This document shows positions 9,411-17,684 of a stretch of 64,000 bases of DNA, in pieces (position 1 is the first letter of the stretch; each line of letters opens with the position of its first letter). Origin of the DNA: Paenarthrobacter sp. A20 (GTDB taxonomy: Bacteria; Actinomycetota; Actinomycetes; Actinomycetales; Micrococcaceae); contig NZ_JALJWH010000001.1 in NCBI RefSeq assembly GCF_024168825.1, positions 3,224,001-3,288,000 of the forward strand, in the 5' to 3' direction. A program made the position numbers and the translations under genes. A model generated the notes under the pieces. It worked only from the letters and a program-made list of their open reading frames with translations. It ran no database searches and was not told the DNA's origin.

Positions 9411-9986
9411 GTGTTGCACTCCGACGTAAGAGTTCAGTCCCTAATACCGAGTGTTTTCGGGCTGGCTATGTCTGTGTAGTCGTCGAGGCTCTACGAAGTA
9501 GTAGTAGATCGGTCCCGGCGCAGATTTTAGGGAGCTAGCGGAGCCTGCGGAGCATTGTCATCCCACGCGATTGTCGGCTGAGAATGCCTGTCGTGAACTT
9601 GCGCATCGAGCTGGCGTTGCCCGTTTAGATCTAAGGTGCTTACCCTCGCGTACCCGAATCGCTGGCGAGTGATGGCCGACTGCTGACTGTGGTCCTGGGG
9701 GTAGGGCTAGGCGAAAGGCTCTAGTTAGCCGTCGACCATCACTTTGGCGTTGGCAAAAAGGCCCGCGGACGTCCAGCAGCTCGGCCTAAACAACCCCAAC
9801 GACCACCGGCTCGCAGCCGCCTCGACGGCAAGCCATCCATCAGCGGCAATTGCAGCCAGCATCCAGGGTGAGGACGCCGTGGGGCGCGCCGAGTGGGAAC
9901 ATTTGGTCTGATATCAGAGGAGTAGTAGGCTGGCCGCACGGCAGAGGCGGTATCCGCTTGCGGCATGGCGAAAGGAACAGTCGGAC
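9411..9986. other. Intergenic region upstream of a GntR gene
   Basis: No coding sequence is supported. The last 90 bases contain the palindrome listed separately and a purine-rich AAAGGAA that serves as ribosome binding site for the GTG start at 9987. The remainder is featureless. Confidence 0.5.
9907..9918. promoter_or_regulatory. Perfect palindrome, candidate operator of the adjacent GntR gene
   Basis: TCTGATATCAGA is a perfect 12-bp palindrome 69 bases upstream of the GTG start of the GntR gene at 9987. A related half-site, GTCTGAT, lies on the minus strand just upstream of the paralogous GntR gene that starts at 32942. Autoregulation is the simplest reading. Confidence 0.4.
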
Positions 9987-10751
9987 GTGACAGCGAAGTC
10001 CACGGGACGGTCAGTCAAGGCTCTGACATCGGTCAAGCGCGTCAGCCCGACCCAGCAGATCCGGGAGCAGTTGCTGGGGGCGATCGAGCGTGGTGAATAC
10101 CCACCTGGATCCGCACTACCCTCGGAGCGCGAGCTGTGCGAGACTTTTGGCGTCAGTAGGGTCAGCGTGCGCGAAGCAATCGCCGGGCTTGAAGCGATGA
10201 AGGTAATCACCGTTCAGCATGGACGCGGCGCGTTCGTCCAGGAGAGCATCAGCGAGCGATATGCTGGGTCATTTGCCAAATACCTGGAACTGCACCGAGA
10301 GCAGTTAATTGAACTGACCAAGGTGCGTGGCGCCCTTGAATCCCTTGCGGCCGAGGAGGCCGCGCGACACGGCGATCGAGATGACCTTCGGGCAATCGAG
10401 GAGGCCGAACGCGAGTTCGAGCATGCTGCCAGCGCTGGTGACGGCCTCGACGCCGCCGAACGAGACCGTGCATTCCACCTCGCCATCGCTGATGCGTCGA
10501 AGGGTGAGTTGCTACCTCGGCTTATTCACGAACTCAACGATCTTCTGAGTGAGTCTCGCGGAGCCACTTTCGCCCAGAAGGGCCAATTGCAAAAGTCGGT
10601 TCAGGATCATCGCGATATCAGCCGGGCGATTGCCGAGGGCGATCCCGCTGCTGCCCGACATGCCGTGGACGTGCACATGACCAGGATTGGCGACTGGCTG
10701 TCCACGCTTCCCCACGCTCTCAGTGAGAATGGGCAGCGTTCGCCGGAGTAA
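9987..10751 (+). CDS. GntR-family regulator, FadR subfamily
   Basis: This 254-residue regulator has a winged helix at about residues 20-88 (SERELCETFGVSRVSVREAI, GRGAFV) and an FCD helical domain at about 100-235 (VRGALESLAAEEAA, DRAFHLAIADAS, DHRDISRAI). The start is GTG at 9987 with AAAGGAA upstream. It is closely similar to the GntR protein at 32205-32942 (shared SPT-QxRxQLL, YPPG, SERxLxExFGVSRVSxREA, YLExHRxxLxEL), so the two are paralogues bracketing much of the catabolic island. It faces the NCS1 permease gene tail to tail. Its effector is unknown. Confidence 0.88.
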   Translation: MTAKSTGRSVKALTSVKRVSPTQQIREQLLGAIERGEYPPGSALPSERELCETFGVSRVSVREAIAGLEAMKVITVQHGRGAFVQESISERYAGSFAKYLELHREQLIELTKVRGALESLAAEEAARHGDRDDLRAIEEAEREFEHAASAGDGLDAAERDRAFHLAIADASKGELLPRLIHELNDLLSESRGATFAQKGQLQKSVQDHRDISRAIAEGDPAAARHAVDVHMTRIGDWLSTLPHALSENGQRSPE

Positions 10752-10919
10752 GAAGGCCCTAGGCGATACGAGCAGAAGGCAATACAGCGCCCGAGGGGCC
10801 AGCTCGTCCTTCGGAAGTCAATGGTCGCCGGGCAGATCTTGGCCGGCCGGACCGGCCCGTGCTGAAAGGCCTCGGGCCGAGAGCCCCTAACCCGGCCAGG
10901 TTCCTCCTTCTCAAATCAT
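10752..10919. other. Convergent intergenic region
   Basis: This short spacer lies between the converging GntR and permease genes. GGCCGGCCGGACCGGCCCG-like palindromic GC-rich sequence near 10840-10870 may terminate one or both transcripts. Confidence 0.3.
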
Positions 10920-12395
10920 CTAGTGGTGGTCCGGGACTCGGAAGCTGGCCGGTCCCGGTGACGGCACAAGCTCCTCGCGAGGTGCGAGGGAATCCAACGC
11001 TGCGGCCAGCACGGGCACCCGACGCCTCAGGAGGGCAACGGCAGCGAGGTACAAGAGGCCGGATGTCAGCGCCGAAATGATGATGTTTGCGTACACCTGG
11101 GGCACCATGGCGTTCACAGGCACCCCAACTGCGACGCTGGCTAGCGCTAGCCAGTTGACGCCGTTCCAGTACCAGTAACGGCTGCCCTCCCCTCGGAATA
11201 GTGCGGGGACGTCGATTCGCCATCTGGAGGCGATGACGTAGTGCGCGATGAAGACGCCAGCCATCGGCGCAAACAGGTTCCCGAGTTGTCCCATGGCGCC
11301 GTCAAACCCGCTGATCAAATGCTGGCTGGTGGAAAGGGCGGTGCCCAGAATCCCCACGATGAGAGTCCCCCAGAACCTGCCCAGATTCTTGAACATGCTG
11401 GTCAGTGCGAGGCCTGCAGTGTAGAGATTCTGCACGTTGATGATCCAGGCGTCGAGCACTATGTAGGCCAGGACGAGGGCCAGCAGCCACCCGACGCCGC
11501 GGGTCGACTCGACAATTACGCCCAGGGGGCCCTCTGGGGCTTCGCCGCGGACTGCGGCGACGGCATAGCCGCCTATGAAGGAACAAATGAGCTGGCCCAC
11601 GATCGCGGCGGAGATGGTTCCGATCCACATCTCTGACCGCCTCCGCGTGTAGCGGCAAAAGTCAGCGGCATCCGTGAAATTGGAGAACCACGAGGTGCCC
11701 CAAGCGATCATCCAGAAGATGATCAGTGACGTCTTGTCGACGTTCGCGCCGCCGAACGTGAGTGCCTGGTGCGGTGCGAAGCCATCATGAGGGAAGGTCA
11801 TAAGCAGGTAGACGATGACGGCCGAGAACACGATCTTAAAGATGAATGCGAAGCGGGAGAGTTTCATCAGCGCGTTGTAACCATAGATTGAGACGGTCAG
11901 CTGCAAAATTGCACAGCCGACACTGATCCAAAGCACGTCGACCTTGCTGTGGAGCAGCGCTTCCAGCACAACTGCGATACCCGTCGCGGCCGCGACAGTC
12001 TGGAAGGCGAACCAATAGACGCTGGAAACGGCCCGCAATGCCGATGTTACGGTCGCCCCACGCACGCCAAAAACGGACCGCATGCTGACCAGTCCGGGAA
12101 TCGCATAGTCGCTGCCCACGGTAGCGGCCACAAGGTAGGCAGAAAATCCCACGAGAACGCTCAAGATCCCAGCAAGTGTCGCCTCCCACAGGGACATGCC
12201 AGATGAGATAAGTAACCCACTGATAGTGATGGTCCCTGGATTTACAAGAAAGTTGAGGACGATGGTGAAGATGTCCCACCACCGAACGGTGCGTAACTCG
12301 TCGGGTATCACCTCCACGCCAAACTGCTCCACAGCTTTGGGCTGGCGATACTTCTGGGCAAGCCGTGCTTCCAGTTCAGCTGGTGTTTCGGCCAT
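10920..12395 (-). CDS. NCS1-family permease (cytosine/purine/hydantoin type)
   Basis: This protein of about 491 residues has roughly twelve membrane segments and belongs to the nucleobase-cation-symport-1 family, which moves cytosine, uracil, allantoin, hydantoins and related ring compounds with a cation. Family-like stretches are FTIVLNFLVNPGTITISG near the N-terminus and SWFSNFTDAADFCRYTRR in the middle. ATG 12395 is preferred over 12410 because GAGGTGG lies six bases upstream of it. It is the likely substrate uptake system at the left end of the island, next to a GntR regulator. The transported compound is unknown. Confidence 0.88.
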   Translation of the reverse strand: MAETPAELEARLAQKYRQPKAVEQFGVEVIPDELRTVRWWDIFTIVLNFLVNPGTITISGLLISSGMSLWEATLAGILSVLVGFSAYLVAATVGSDYAIPGLVSMRSVFGVRGATVTSALRAVSSVYWFAFQTVAAATGIAVVLEALLHSKVDVLWISVGCAILQLTVSIYGYNALMKLSRFAFIFKIVFSAVIVYLLMTFPHDGFAPHQALTFGGANVDKTSLIIFWMIAWGTSWFSNFTDAADFCRYTRRRSEMWIGTISAAIVGQLICSFIGGYAVAAVRGEAPEGPLGVIVESTRGVGWLLALVLAYIVLDAWIINVQNLYTAGLALTSMFKNLGRFWGTLIVGILGTALSTSQHLISGFDGAMGQLGNLFAPMAGVFIAHYVIASRWRIDVPALFRGEGSRYWYWNGVNWLALASVAVGVPVNAMVPQVYANIIISALTSGLLYLAAVALLRRRVPVLAAALDSLAPREELVPSPGPASFRVPDHH

Positions 12396-12873
12396 ACGGA
12401 ACCACCTCATACCTTCGGGAGAAACTGGTAAGTTGTATCATATGTGAGCACAATCATATTCGTGAGATATCCAGCTGACAAGAGGGAAAAGGCTAGAGGG
12501 CTTGAAACTCGGAGTTCGAATGGTCATTAGAACCCGCGACTTCGGACAGGCTGATTCCGCCTTGGGGGCAGGCTCTCTACTGCGGCCCGATCAGTATGCA
12601 GGCGTGCTCAGCGGACCCGCATCCGTGGACCCGGTGTAACCACGTGCTTCCGACCTGATCGTTTCCAAGAAGCTTCCGAGCCGGGCCCCGCTTGCTCGGC
12701 GATATGGATTAGATGCCGCCGTGTTTGCAAGGCGCTGCACCTCCAGCCGGTCCCGTCCCTCACCGGGTAACTATCCGGGTATTCCCGGCGGCGCCCAAGC
12801 ACACGGTTCTTTCGCCCTCCACGTGCCGGGTTTCAGCGGGTGCTTGGCAGGCTGGCTCGCCAGGCCGCCGGCT
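12396..12873. other. Intergenic, possible gene debris
   Basis: The first 80 bases form the promoter region of the permease (AT-rich TTGTATCATATGTGAGCACA near 12433). A plus-strand stretch from about 12520 to 12639 reads MVIRTRDFGQADSALGAGSL and then LLRPDQYAG, faintly resembling the C-terminal end of FAD-dependent aromatic hydroxylases, but it is too short to call. The rest shows nothing. Confidence 0.35.
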
Positions 12874-13257
12874 TCAGCGCCGGACGTCTGGGGGATAGTC
12901 ATTTCGGAGATCTCGGTGGTTCCGCAAGTGCGCTCGGGACCAAGGGGTTAGGTGCCGGTGGGGGGGGGATCGTTTTGTCTTGGCTCTGGTTCGACCTTGT
13001 GTGGAACAAACCCAAACTTCGTAGCCCTCTGATTTTTCGAATAGGCGCCGTGAATGGTCCTGGCTTAGCCTTAGCCAAAGCACACTTCCGTCATCGGTCG
13101 TCATCTCGACACGGCCGCGCCTGGGGGGATTGGATGCATGCCGGATCTCGATGTCAGCGCCTGGAAGGATCCTCCAATCATCGACCCTAACTGTCGGGCC
13201 AAATTCTGACGCTGTTCTTGGGCGATCGTAGGTTGGTGCGGTTGGGTTTTTGAACAT
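12874..13257 (-). CDS. Small hypothetical protein
   Basis: The frame from ATG 13257 gives about 127 residues. The central part (VRVDDWRILPGADIEIRHAS, PRRGRVEM, DGSVLWLRLS, GYEVWV) looks like a real compact beta-rich protein. Beyond GYEVWV the sequence becomes basic and low in structure and runs past a G-rich tract near 12959-12968, so the true C-terminus may have been lost by frameshift. No clear ribosome binding site is seen. I do not recognise a function. It lies between the permease and the E2 gene. Confidence 0.4.
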   Translation of the reverse strand: MFKNPTAPTYDRPRTASEFGPTVRVDDWRILPGADIEIRHASNPPRRGRVEMTTDDGSVLWLRLSQDHSRRLFEKSEGYEVWVCSTQGRTRAKTKRSPPHRHLTPWSRAHLRNHRDLRNDYPPDVRR

Positions 13258-13447
13258 CCAGTGGTTCCGTTTCGGTCGGTGCTGCCTGCTGTGGCAGCGA
13301 CTATCTAAATTGAATTCCCTACTGCCGGCCAAGGGGCGTCACATCACTCTGTGGCACGGTGGGGAAGTCGAAGTTGCTGGCTGCATGGATGGTGCTAGGC
13401 CACTCAGGTCCGTCACGGCACGCTAGTGTGTGCATGACCCGGCCAGG
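13258..13447. other. Spacer without recognised features
   Basis: No gene or clear hairpin is seen between the small hypothetical gene and the 3' end of the E2 gene. Confidence 0.3.
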
Positions 13448-14182
13448 TTAGATGGTCGGTTCCGGGCTCTCAGTTTTGAGCCCGGAGAGACCCCTAACAT
13501 TTTGTATGGCCTCCGCGATGCCAGCAAGGGCGCGGGCTGCGGCCATGCCATCCAGGGCCTGGTGGTCAAATGTGAGCGATAGTGGAAGTAGCGCAGGTCC
13601 GCCCGGAGTGACGTGATGTGTAGCCCCGATTCCCAGGATGGCGACTTGGGGAGTATTGAGTACTGGCGTGAACCAGTGAATCCCCAGGCTGCCCAAATTC
13701 GAAACAGTAAACGTCCCACCGGAAAGTTCCGGCAAGGTTATCTGTCCCTCCCGGCATCGTCGGATAAGTTCCCGGCTACATCTGGCCACGTCGAAGATAG
13801 ACAGCTCGTGGCAGCTGCGTATAACTGGGACCAGTAGGCTCTTTCCGTTGTCGACGGCGAATCCCAAGTCGACGCTTGGATACTGCCTAATTTCGTCTTC
13901 AGTTATGGTCGCGTTAACTTCCGGGTACCTCCCCAACGCGCGGGCCACTGCATAGAGGAGCAAATCGTTCATGGATACCGGTGGGGCGCCGGACTCGGCT
14001 GCGGACTTCATATCTGCAGCCAGAGCGAGCAGATCCGCAGCGTCAGCATAGCGGGTGAGGGTGACTTGAGCGGTCTCTTGAAGTGAGGATCGCATGCGCT
14101 GCCCCGTGATCTTGCGGGCTCCGCGAATTTTCACGACTTTGACAGTCGGATTGCTTATTTCAGGAGGTACAACAGTGGTCAT
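13448..14182 (-). CDS. 2-oxoacid dehydrogenase acyltransferase (E2), catalytic domain only
   Basis: This protein of about 244 residues is the CoA-acyltransferase core of an E2 subunit. It includes the family N-terminal signature (RKITGQRMRSSLQETAQVT), NDLLLYAVARALGRYPEVNA, and the active-site motif DHQALDG (His207, Asp211). It lacks the lipoyl domain and the E3-binding domain found in ordinary E2 chains, and ATG 14182 follows AAGGTAG. A stand-alone 90-residue lipoyl protein is encoded at 32970-33242 beside E1 genes, so the complex is probably assembled from split E2 parts. The acyl group transferred is unknown. Confidence 0.88.
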   Translation of the reverse strand: MTTVVPPEISNPTVKVVKIRGARKITGQRMRSSLQETAQVTLTRYADAADLLALAADMKSAAESGAPPVSMNDLLLYAVARALGRYPEVNATITEDEIRQYPSVDLGFAVDNGKSLLVPVIRSCHELSIFDVARCSRELIRRCREGQITLPELSGGTFTVSNLGSLGIHWFTPVLNTPQVAILGIGATHHVTPGGPALLPLSLTFDHQALDGMAAARALAGIAEAIQNVRGLSGLKTESPEPTI

Positions 14183-14211
14183 GGCAAATCTACCTTCGAG
14201 ATGGGTGGGAT

Positions 14212-14248
14212 TTGAAGGGCTTCGAGTCGTTGTCTCGAAGCCCTTCAA
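14212..14248 (-). terminator. Perfect 15-bp hairpin between amidohydrolase and E2 genes
   Basis: The arms 14212-14226 and 14234-14248 pair perfectly around a 7-base loop. The hairpin lies between the stop of the amidohydrolase gene (14281) and the E2 start (14182), reading leftward. It could terminate or attenuate transcription entering the E2 gene. No T-run follows. Confidence 0.6.
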
Positions 14249-14280
14249 GGAACGCAACTACCACTCAGGGGTGGTGATGC

Positions 14281-15738
14281 TTAGTCGTACAGGGTTGTAG
14301 TGACGGGAACGTGGTCGCCGAGCCCTGCCCGGGAGACGATTCCTGCCGCCCGGTCCCGGGCTTCTTCGCGAAGTTCTTTTTCGTTCAGATTTTCAACCTG
14401 GCCGTCCCTGAAGACGGGTTTGCCGGCCACCCAGGTCTGAGTGATGCTGGCCGGGCTGGCGGAGTAAACCAAGGCCTGAATCGGATCGGCATAAGGCGTC
14501 CATTCGTGGTGGTCAAGGTCAAAGAGGACCATGTCCGCTTGCTTACCGACTTCAAGGGAGCCGATTTCGTCGTCCCACCCCAAGGCCTTCGCGCCGTCAA
14601 TAGTGGCCATCCGGATCGCTTTCTGGGCTCCGACGAGGTTCGCATCCCGCCGCGCATCCTTGAATAACCCCGCCACGATGTGGATCTGGCGATGAAGATT
14701 GAGGTTTCCAGCCGCCGAGACACCATCGGTCCCGAGGCCCACCGTAACGCCGGCCCGCATCATCTCGGGATACTTTCCTATGTCGGCCGCACCCTTGGCG
14801 AGCTTGAGCGAGCTTGATGGGCAGAAAGCAACCGAGGTTTGGTGGTCAGCCAACCTTTTAACCTCCTCGTCGCTGACAGCGACTGCATGAGCCAATACCA
14901 AATTTGAGCCTAGGCCGCCGTGATTGGCGATTCGCGTGATCGGCCATTCGCCGTGCATTCTGTGACTGACCTGGGCTTCCTCCAAGCTGGTGGCAATATG
15001 GTATGTCGTTCCCACGCCCATTTCCGCTGCCAGCTCACGGGCTCCGATATGGAGATCAAGGCTGCAGGGTTCCTTGCCTTCGATGTTGACCCAGCAACGA
15101 ATGCGGCCATCCGCATAACCGTTCCACTCTTCGACGCTTCGTTTTAGGGTATCGAGCGCAATGTGATGGTTTTCGAAGAAGTGGTGATCCATCATCTCTT
15201 CCGACCAGCCATGCGGTGCCTCCTTCGGACGTCGGTCGGCCGCATGGCGACCAACGATGCCGCGGATTCCAATTTCACCGGCAGCACGAGCCGTCAGGCC
15301 AGCATCATTCTGTGCCCCCATGTCAAGGAAGCAGGTCGTTCCGCTTCGGAGCATCTCCGCCGCGCCGAGCAGGACGCTCACGCGTTCATCCGCTTCGTCG
15401 ACATGGGCATAGAAGGGTTTAGCCCAATGGAAGACCCATGCCCGCGTGGCTAGAACATCGGGAAATACGGCACGACTTAGGGTCTCCGATAGATGGACAT
15501 GGGCATCGATGAAGCCAGGTGTGATGCCGGTTTTTGAACCATCGATAGTCCGGTCGGGGGAGCGGCCCTGAAGTCGGGCGCGGACTTCCCGCGTGGTGCC
15601 AATATCGGCAATCTTTTTGCCACGTACCAGCACAGCGGCGTCGCGGATGACTTCATCATGACTGTTGGCGGTAATTGCGAACTGCAAGTGTTCGATGAGC
15701 GTCGTGATGTCGCCTTCTCTGCTCAAGTTCATTTTCAA
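14281..15738 (-). CDS. Amidohydrolase, ATZ/TRZ (chlorohydrolase/deaminase) family
   Basis: This 485-residue metal-dependent hydrolase belongs to the superfamily containing TrzN, AtzA, guanine deaminase and adenosylhomocysteine deaminase. Metal ligands are visible as DAHVH (His80, His82), a His in TTYHIATS, a His in LAHAV, and the catalytic Asp in GTDGVSAAG. TTG 15738 is preferred because AGGTGAGG is seven bases upstream. ATG 15732 is the alternative. It is divergent from the creatinase-like gene, with an operator-like site between them. It probably hydrolyses a C-N bond on a heterocyclic intermediate. The substrate is not predictable. Confidence 0.87.
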   Translation of the reverse strand: MKMNLSREGDITTLIEHLQFAITANSHDEVIRDAAVLVRGKKIADIGTTREVRARLQGRSPDRTIDGSKTGITPGFIDAHVHLSETLSRAVFPDVLATRAWVFHWAKPFYAHVDEADERVSVLLGAAEMLRSGTTCFLDMGAQNDAGLTARAAGEIGIRGIVGRHAADRRPKEAPHGWSEEMMDHHFFENHHIALDTLKRSVEEWNGYADGRIRCWVNIEGKEPCSLDLHIGARELAAEMGVGTTYHIATSLEEAQVSHRMHGEWPITRIANHGGLGSNLVLAHAVAVSDEEVKRLADHQTSVAFCPSSSLKLAKGAADIGKYPEMMRAGVTVGLGTDGVSAAGNLNLHRQIHIVAGLFKDARRDANLVGAQKAIRMATIDGAKALGWDDEIGSLEVGKQADMVLFDLDHHEWTPYADPIQALVYSASPASITQTWVAGKPVFRDGQVENLNEKELREEARDRAAGIVSRAGLGDHVPVTTTLYD

Positions 15739-15809
15739 GAGGTTTCCTCACCTTGCGATTTTTGGGATTGAGTCTCGCCACAACTATGCGGATACTTATA
15801 GGATATCTG

Positions 15810-15820
15810 TTGTAATACCA
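15810..15820. promoter_or_regulatory. GntR (FadR-type) operator-like site
   Basis: TTGTAATACCA fits the consensus TNGTNNNACNA exactly. It lies in the 119-bp divergent interval between the amidohydrolase and the M24 gene. A 20-base context here (ATATCTGTTGTAATACCAGT) matches 18 of 20 bases upstream of pntA near 37573-37592, which argues for a shared regulator. Confidence 0.6.
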
Positions 15821-15857
15821 GTTTGGAAGATCTACATCCCAAGACCCTGGAGGATTT

Positions 15858-16976
15858 ATGAGGCACGAAGTCGAGGACCGTCTGAGGTCCATGATGGCTG
15901 AGCGCGGCATGGATGCACTTCTGTGCCTCTCGCCGGAGAACAACGCATACGCGGCCGGGTTCGTCATACCGTCCCAGCCACTAATGAGGTGGCGTGTTGC
16001 CGCCACCCTTCTGCATGTCGACGGGAGAAATGCCATCGTGTGCGTCGATATGGAAGAGACGACCGTACGGGCGGCGGAGCAGAAAGCCGAAATCCGGGTC
16101 TGGCGAGAGTTCGTCGATCGACCCATGGAGACTGTCGCCACATTGCTGAAGGACTGGGGCCTCGACAGCGGGCGAGTTGCTGCCGAACTCTCTTATCTCT
16201 CTGTTGCCGAACATGCCGAACTATCCCAATTACTGCCCTCGATCCAGTTTTTGCCCGCTGAGGAGCTGTTGGTGCGTGCACGGCAAATCAAGACGCCCTC
16301 GGAGATGGCGCTGCTCGAGCGCCTATCTAGAATTTCGGATGAGGCCATCAGGTCTTCCCTTGATTCCGTGAGGGCTGGCAGTTCCGAGATGGATTTGGCA
16401 AGCGCTCTCACCCGAAGCGTCTATGAGCAAGGCGCACAGCAGTTCAAGCTCATGATTGTAGCTACGGGAGAGCGTAGCCAGTTGCCGAACGTTGGTCCAA
16501 GTAACCGCGTCCTCAAGTCCGGAGACGTCTGTCGTGTCGAGATCTTCTCTGTCATTGATGGGTACCAGGCCGGTGTCTGTCGAACTGCAGTCGTCGGCGA
16601 TCCGCCGCCAGAGGCAGAACGGATCTATCAGAACCTGGTGGACTGCAAGCAACTGATTCTGGAGGAAATGATTCCGGGCGCGAGCTCAAACAGGGTCTAC
16701 GAAAAATATCGAGCCAAGTTTGATGAACTCGGTCTGCCTGCCATCTCCTTCGTGGCGCACTCCATTGGCGTTAATCTTCATGAGGCACCGTACTTCGGCC
16801 CTTATTCAAACCAGCCGATCGAGGACGGCATGGTGCTGGGAATGGAGCCTTTGGTGTACAGAAGCGGCTACGGCTTCGGCATGCAGATCAAGGACATGGT
16901 CTCGATAGGTGCTACGGGTCCCCGGGTTCTCTCTGACGTCATCGACACGGAAAAGCTGTTCAGGATCGAAGCATGA
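15858..16976 (+). CDS. M24 (pita-bread) family protein, creatinase-like, without metal ligands
   Basis: This 372-residue protein has the two-domain architecture of Xaa-Pro aminopeptidase and creatinase. The N-terminal domain covers about 1-150 and the pita-bread domain about 155-370. In metallopeptidases the ligands are Asp, Asp, His, Glu, Glu. Here the first two positions read E and G (VEIFSVIDGYQAGVCRT, about 226-243), His is kept (AHSIGVNLHEAPYF near 300), one Glu is kept (GMEP) and the last is Lys (MQIKDM). Loss of metal binding is typical of creatinase-type C-N hydrolases. It overlaps the next gene by 4 bp. Confidence 0.82.
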   Translation: MRHEVEDRLRSMMAERGMDALLCLSPENNAYAAGFVIPSQPLMRWRVAATLLHVDGRNAIVCVDMEETTVRAAEQKAEIRVWREFVDRPMETVATLLKDWGLDSGRVAAELSYLSVAEHAELSQLLPSIQFLPAEELLVRARQIKTPSEMALLERLSRISDEAIRSSLDSVRAGSSEMDLASALTRSVYEQGAQQFKLMIVATGERSQLPNVGPSNRVLKSGDVCRVEIFSVIDGYQAGVCRTAVVGDPPPEAERIYQNLVDCKQLILEEMIPGASSNRVYEKYRAKFDELGLPAISFVAHSIGVNLHEAPYFGPYSNQPIEDGMVLGMEPLVYRSGYGFGMQIKDMVSIGATGPRVLSDVIDTEKLFRIEA

Positions 16977-17458
16977 GCAGCCCCTCAGCTTCCCAGGTCC
17001 GCATCGACCACTATGGCCTGAACGTACCAAATTTGGAGCAGGCAGTTTCGTTTTTTCAAGAGGCATTCAACGCGCAGGTTGTTTTCCGGCTCGCTCGGAT
17101 GCGCGACCCTGATGGCGGGAGCATGCAGCGCATCGGTGCCGATCCTCGGGATGAATTCGAGGTGGTGATGCTGGATCTGGCCGGGCAGCGGCTGGAACTT
17201 CTGCAATGGTGGAGCCCGCAGGGGACGAGAAGGCCGCTTGGCGCCACCGGTCACGGTGCCAGCCATCTGGGGATGACTTGCCCTGACCTTGCCGCGACGC
17301 TCAACCAACTGCGGCGAATGCCGGGGGTTACCGTGCTTGGTGAGCCGCAGACTTTCACAGAAGGTCCCACTCCAGGCTTGACCAACGCTTTCGTTCTCAC
17401 GCCGTGGGGGAGCTCCATTGAACTGGTGAACTGGGGTGTCCAGGCGGCTAGGCCTTAA
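16973..17458 (+). CDS. VOC-superfamily protein (glyoxalase/dioxygenase fold)
   Basis: This 161-residue protein has paired beta-alpha-beta-beta-beta modules. Likely metal ligands are His in RIDHYGLNVPN, His in ASHLGM and Glu in SSIELVNW. The family includes glyoxalases, epimerases and ring-cleaving dioxygenases that bind a divalent metal. Its ATG overlaps the stop of the creatinase-like gene (ATGA), so the two are coupled and probably act in one step sequence. No specific reaction can be assigned. Confidence 0.8.
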   Translation: MSSPSASQVRIDHYGLNVPNLEQAVSFFQEAFNAQVVFRLARMRDPDGGSMQRIGADPRDEFEVVMLDLAGQRLELLQWWSPQGTRRPLGATGHGASHLGMTCPDLAATLNQLRRMPGVTVLGEPQTFTEGPTPGLTNAFVLTPWGSSIELVNWGVQAARP

Positions 17459-17494
17459 TCAGGCAACTACGCCTTCTGGCCCCAACGGGCCCCG

Positions 17495-17533
17495 CCGATG
17501 TGGCCCGGAGGATCCTCCTTCGGGCCACATCGG
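17495..17533. terminator. Hairpin after the VOC gene
   Basis: The arms CCGATGTGGCCCG (17495-17507) and CGGGCCACATCGG (17521-17533) pair perfectly. The loop itself contains GGAGGATCCTCC. It lies 37 bases after the VOC stop codon and before the converging aldehyde dehydrogenase gene, so it can serve transcripts from both sides. Confidence 0.7.
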
Positions 17534-17560
17534 GAACTCACTCCCCGAGATTCGTTGCAC

Positions 17561-17607
17561 CAGCTCAGAATGCTTGATCGATGGGATCGATCAAGCATTC
17601 TGAGCTG
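17561..17607. repeat. Perfect 22-bp inverted repeat with 3-nt loop
   Basis: Bases 17561-17582 are the exact reverse complement of 17586-17607 around GGG. The pairing continues beyond this with a small bulge (CACC on the left, GGTG on the right). It lies between two converging genes. It is longer than an ordinary terminator and lacks a T-run. It may be a bidirectional terminator, a recombination target or a cruciform-forming site. Confidence 0.75.
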
Positions 17608-17684
17608 TGGTGCTGCCCACCGTGGGCAGTCGAGGGTGTTACCAAGCGGAGCTTGGCCGACTCAAGCGGTAACCGTCGTGGCTC

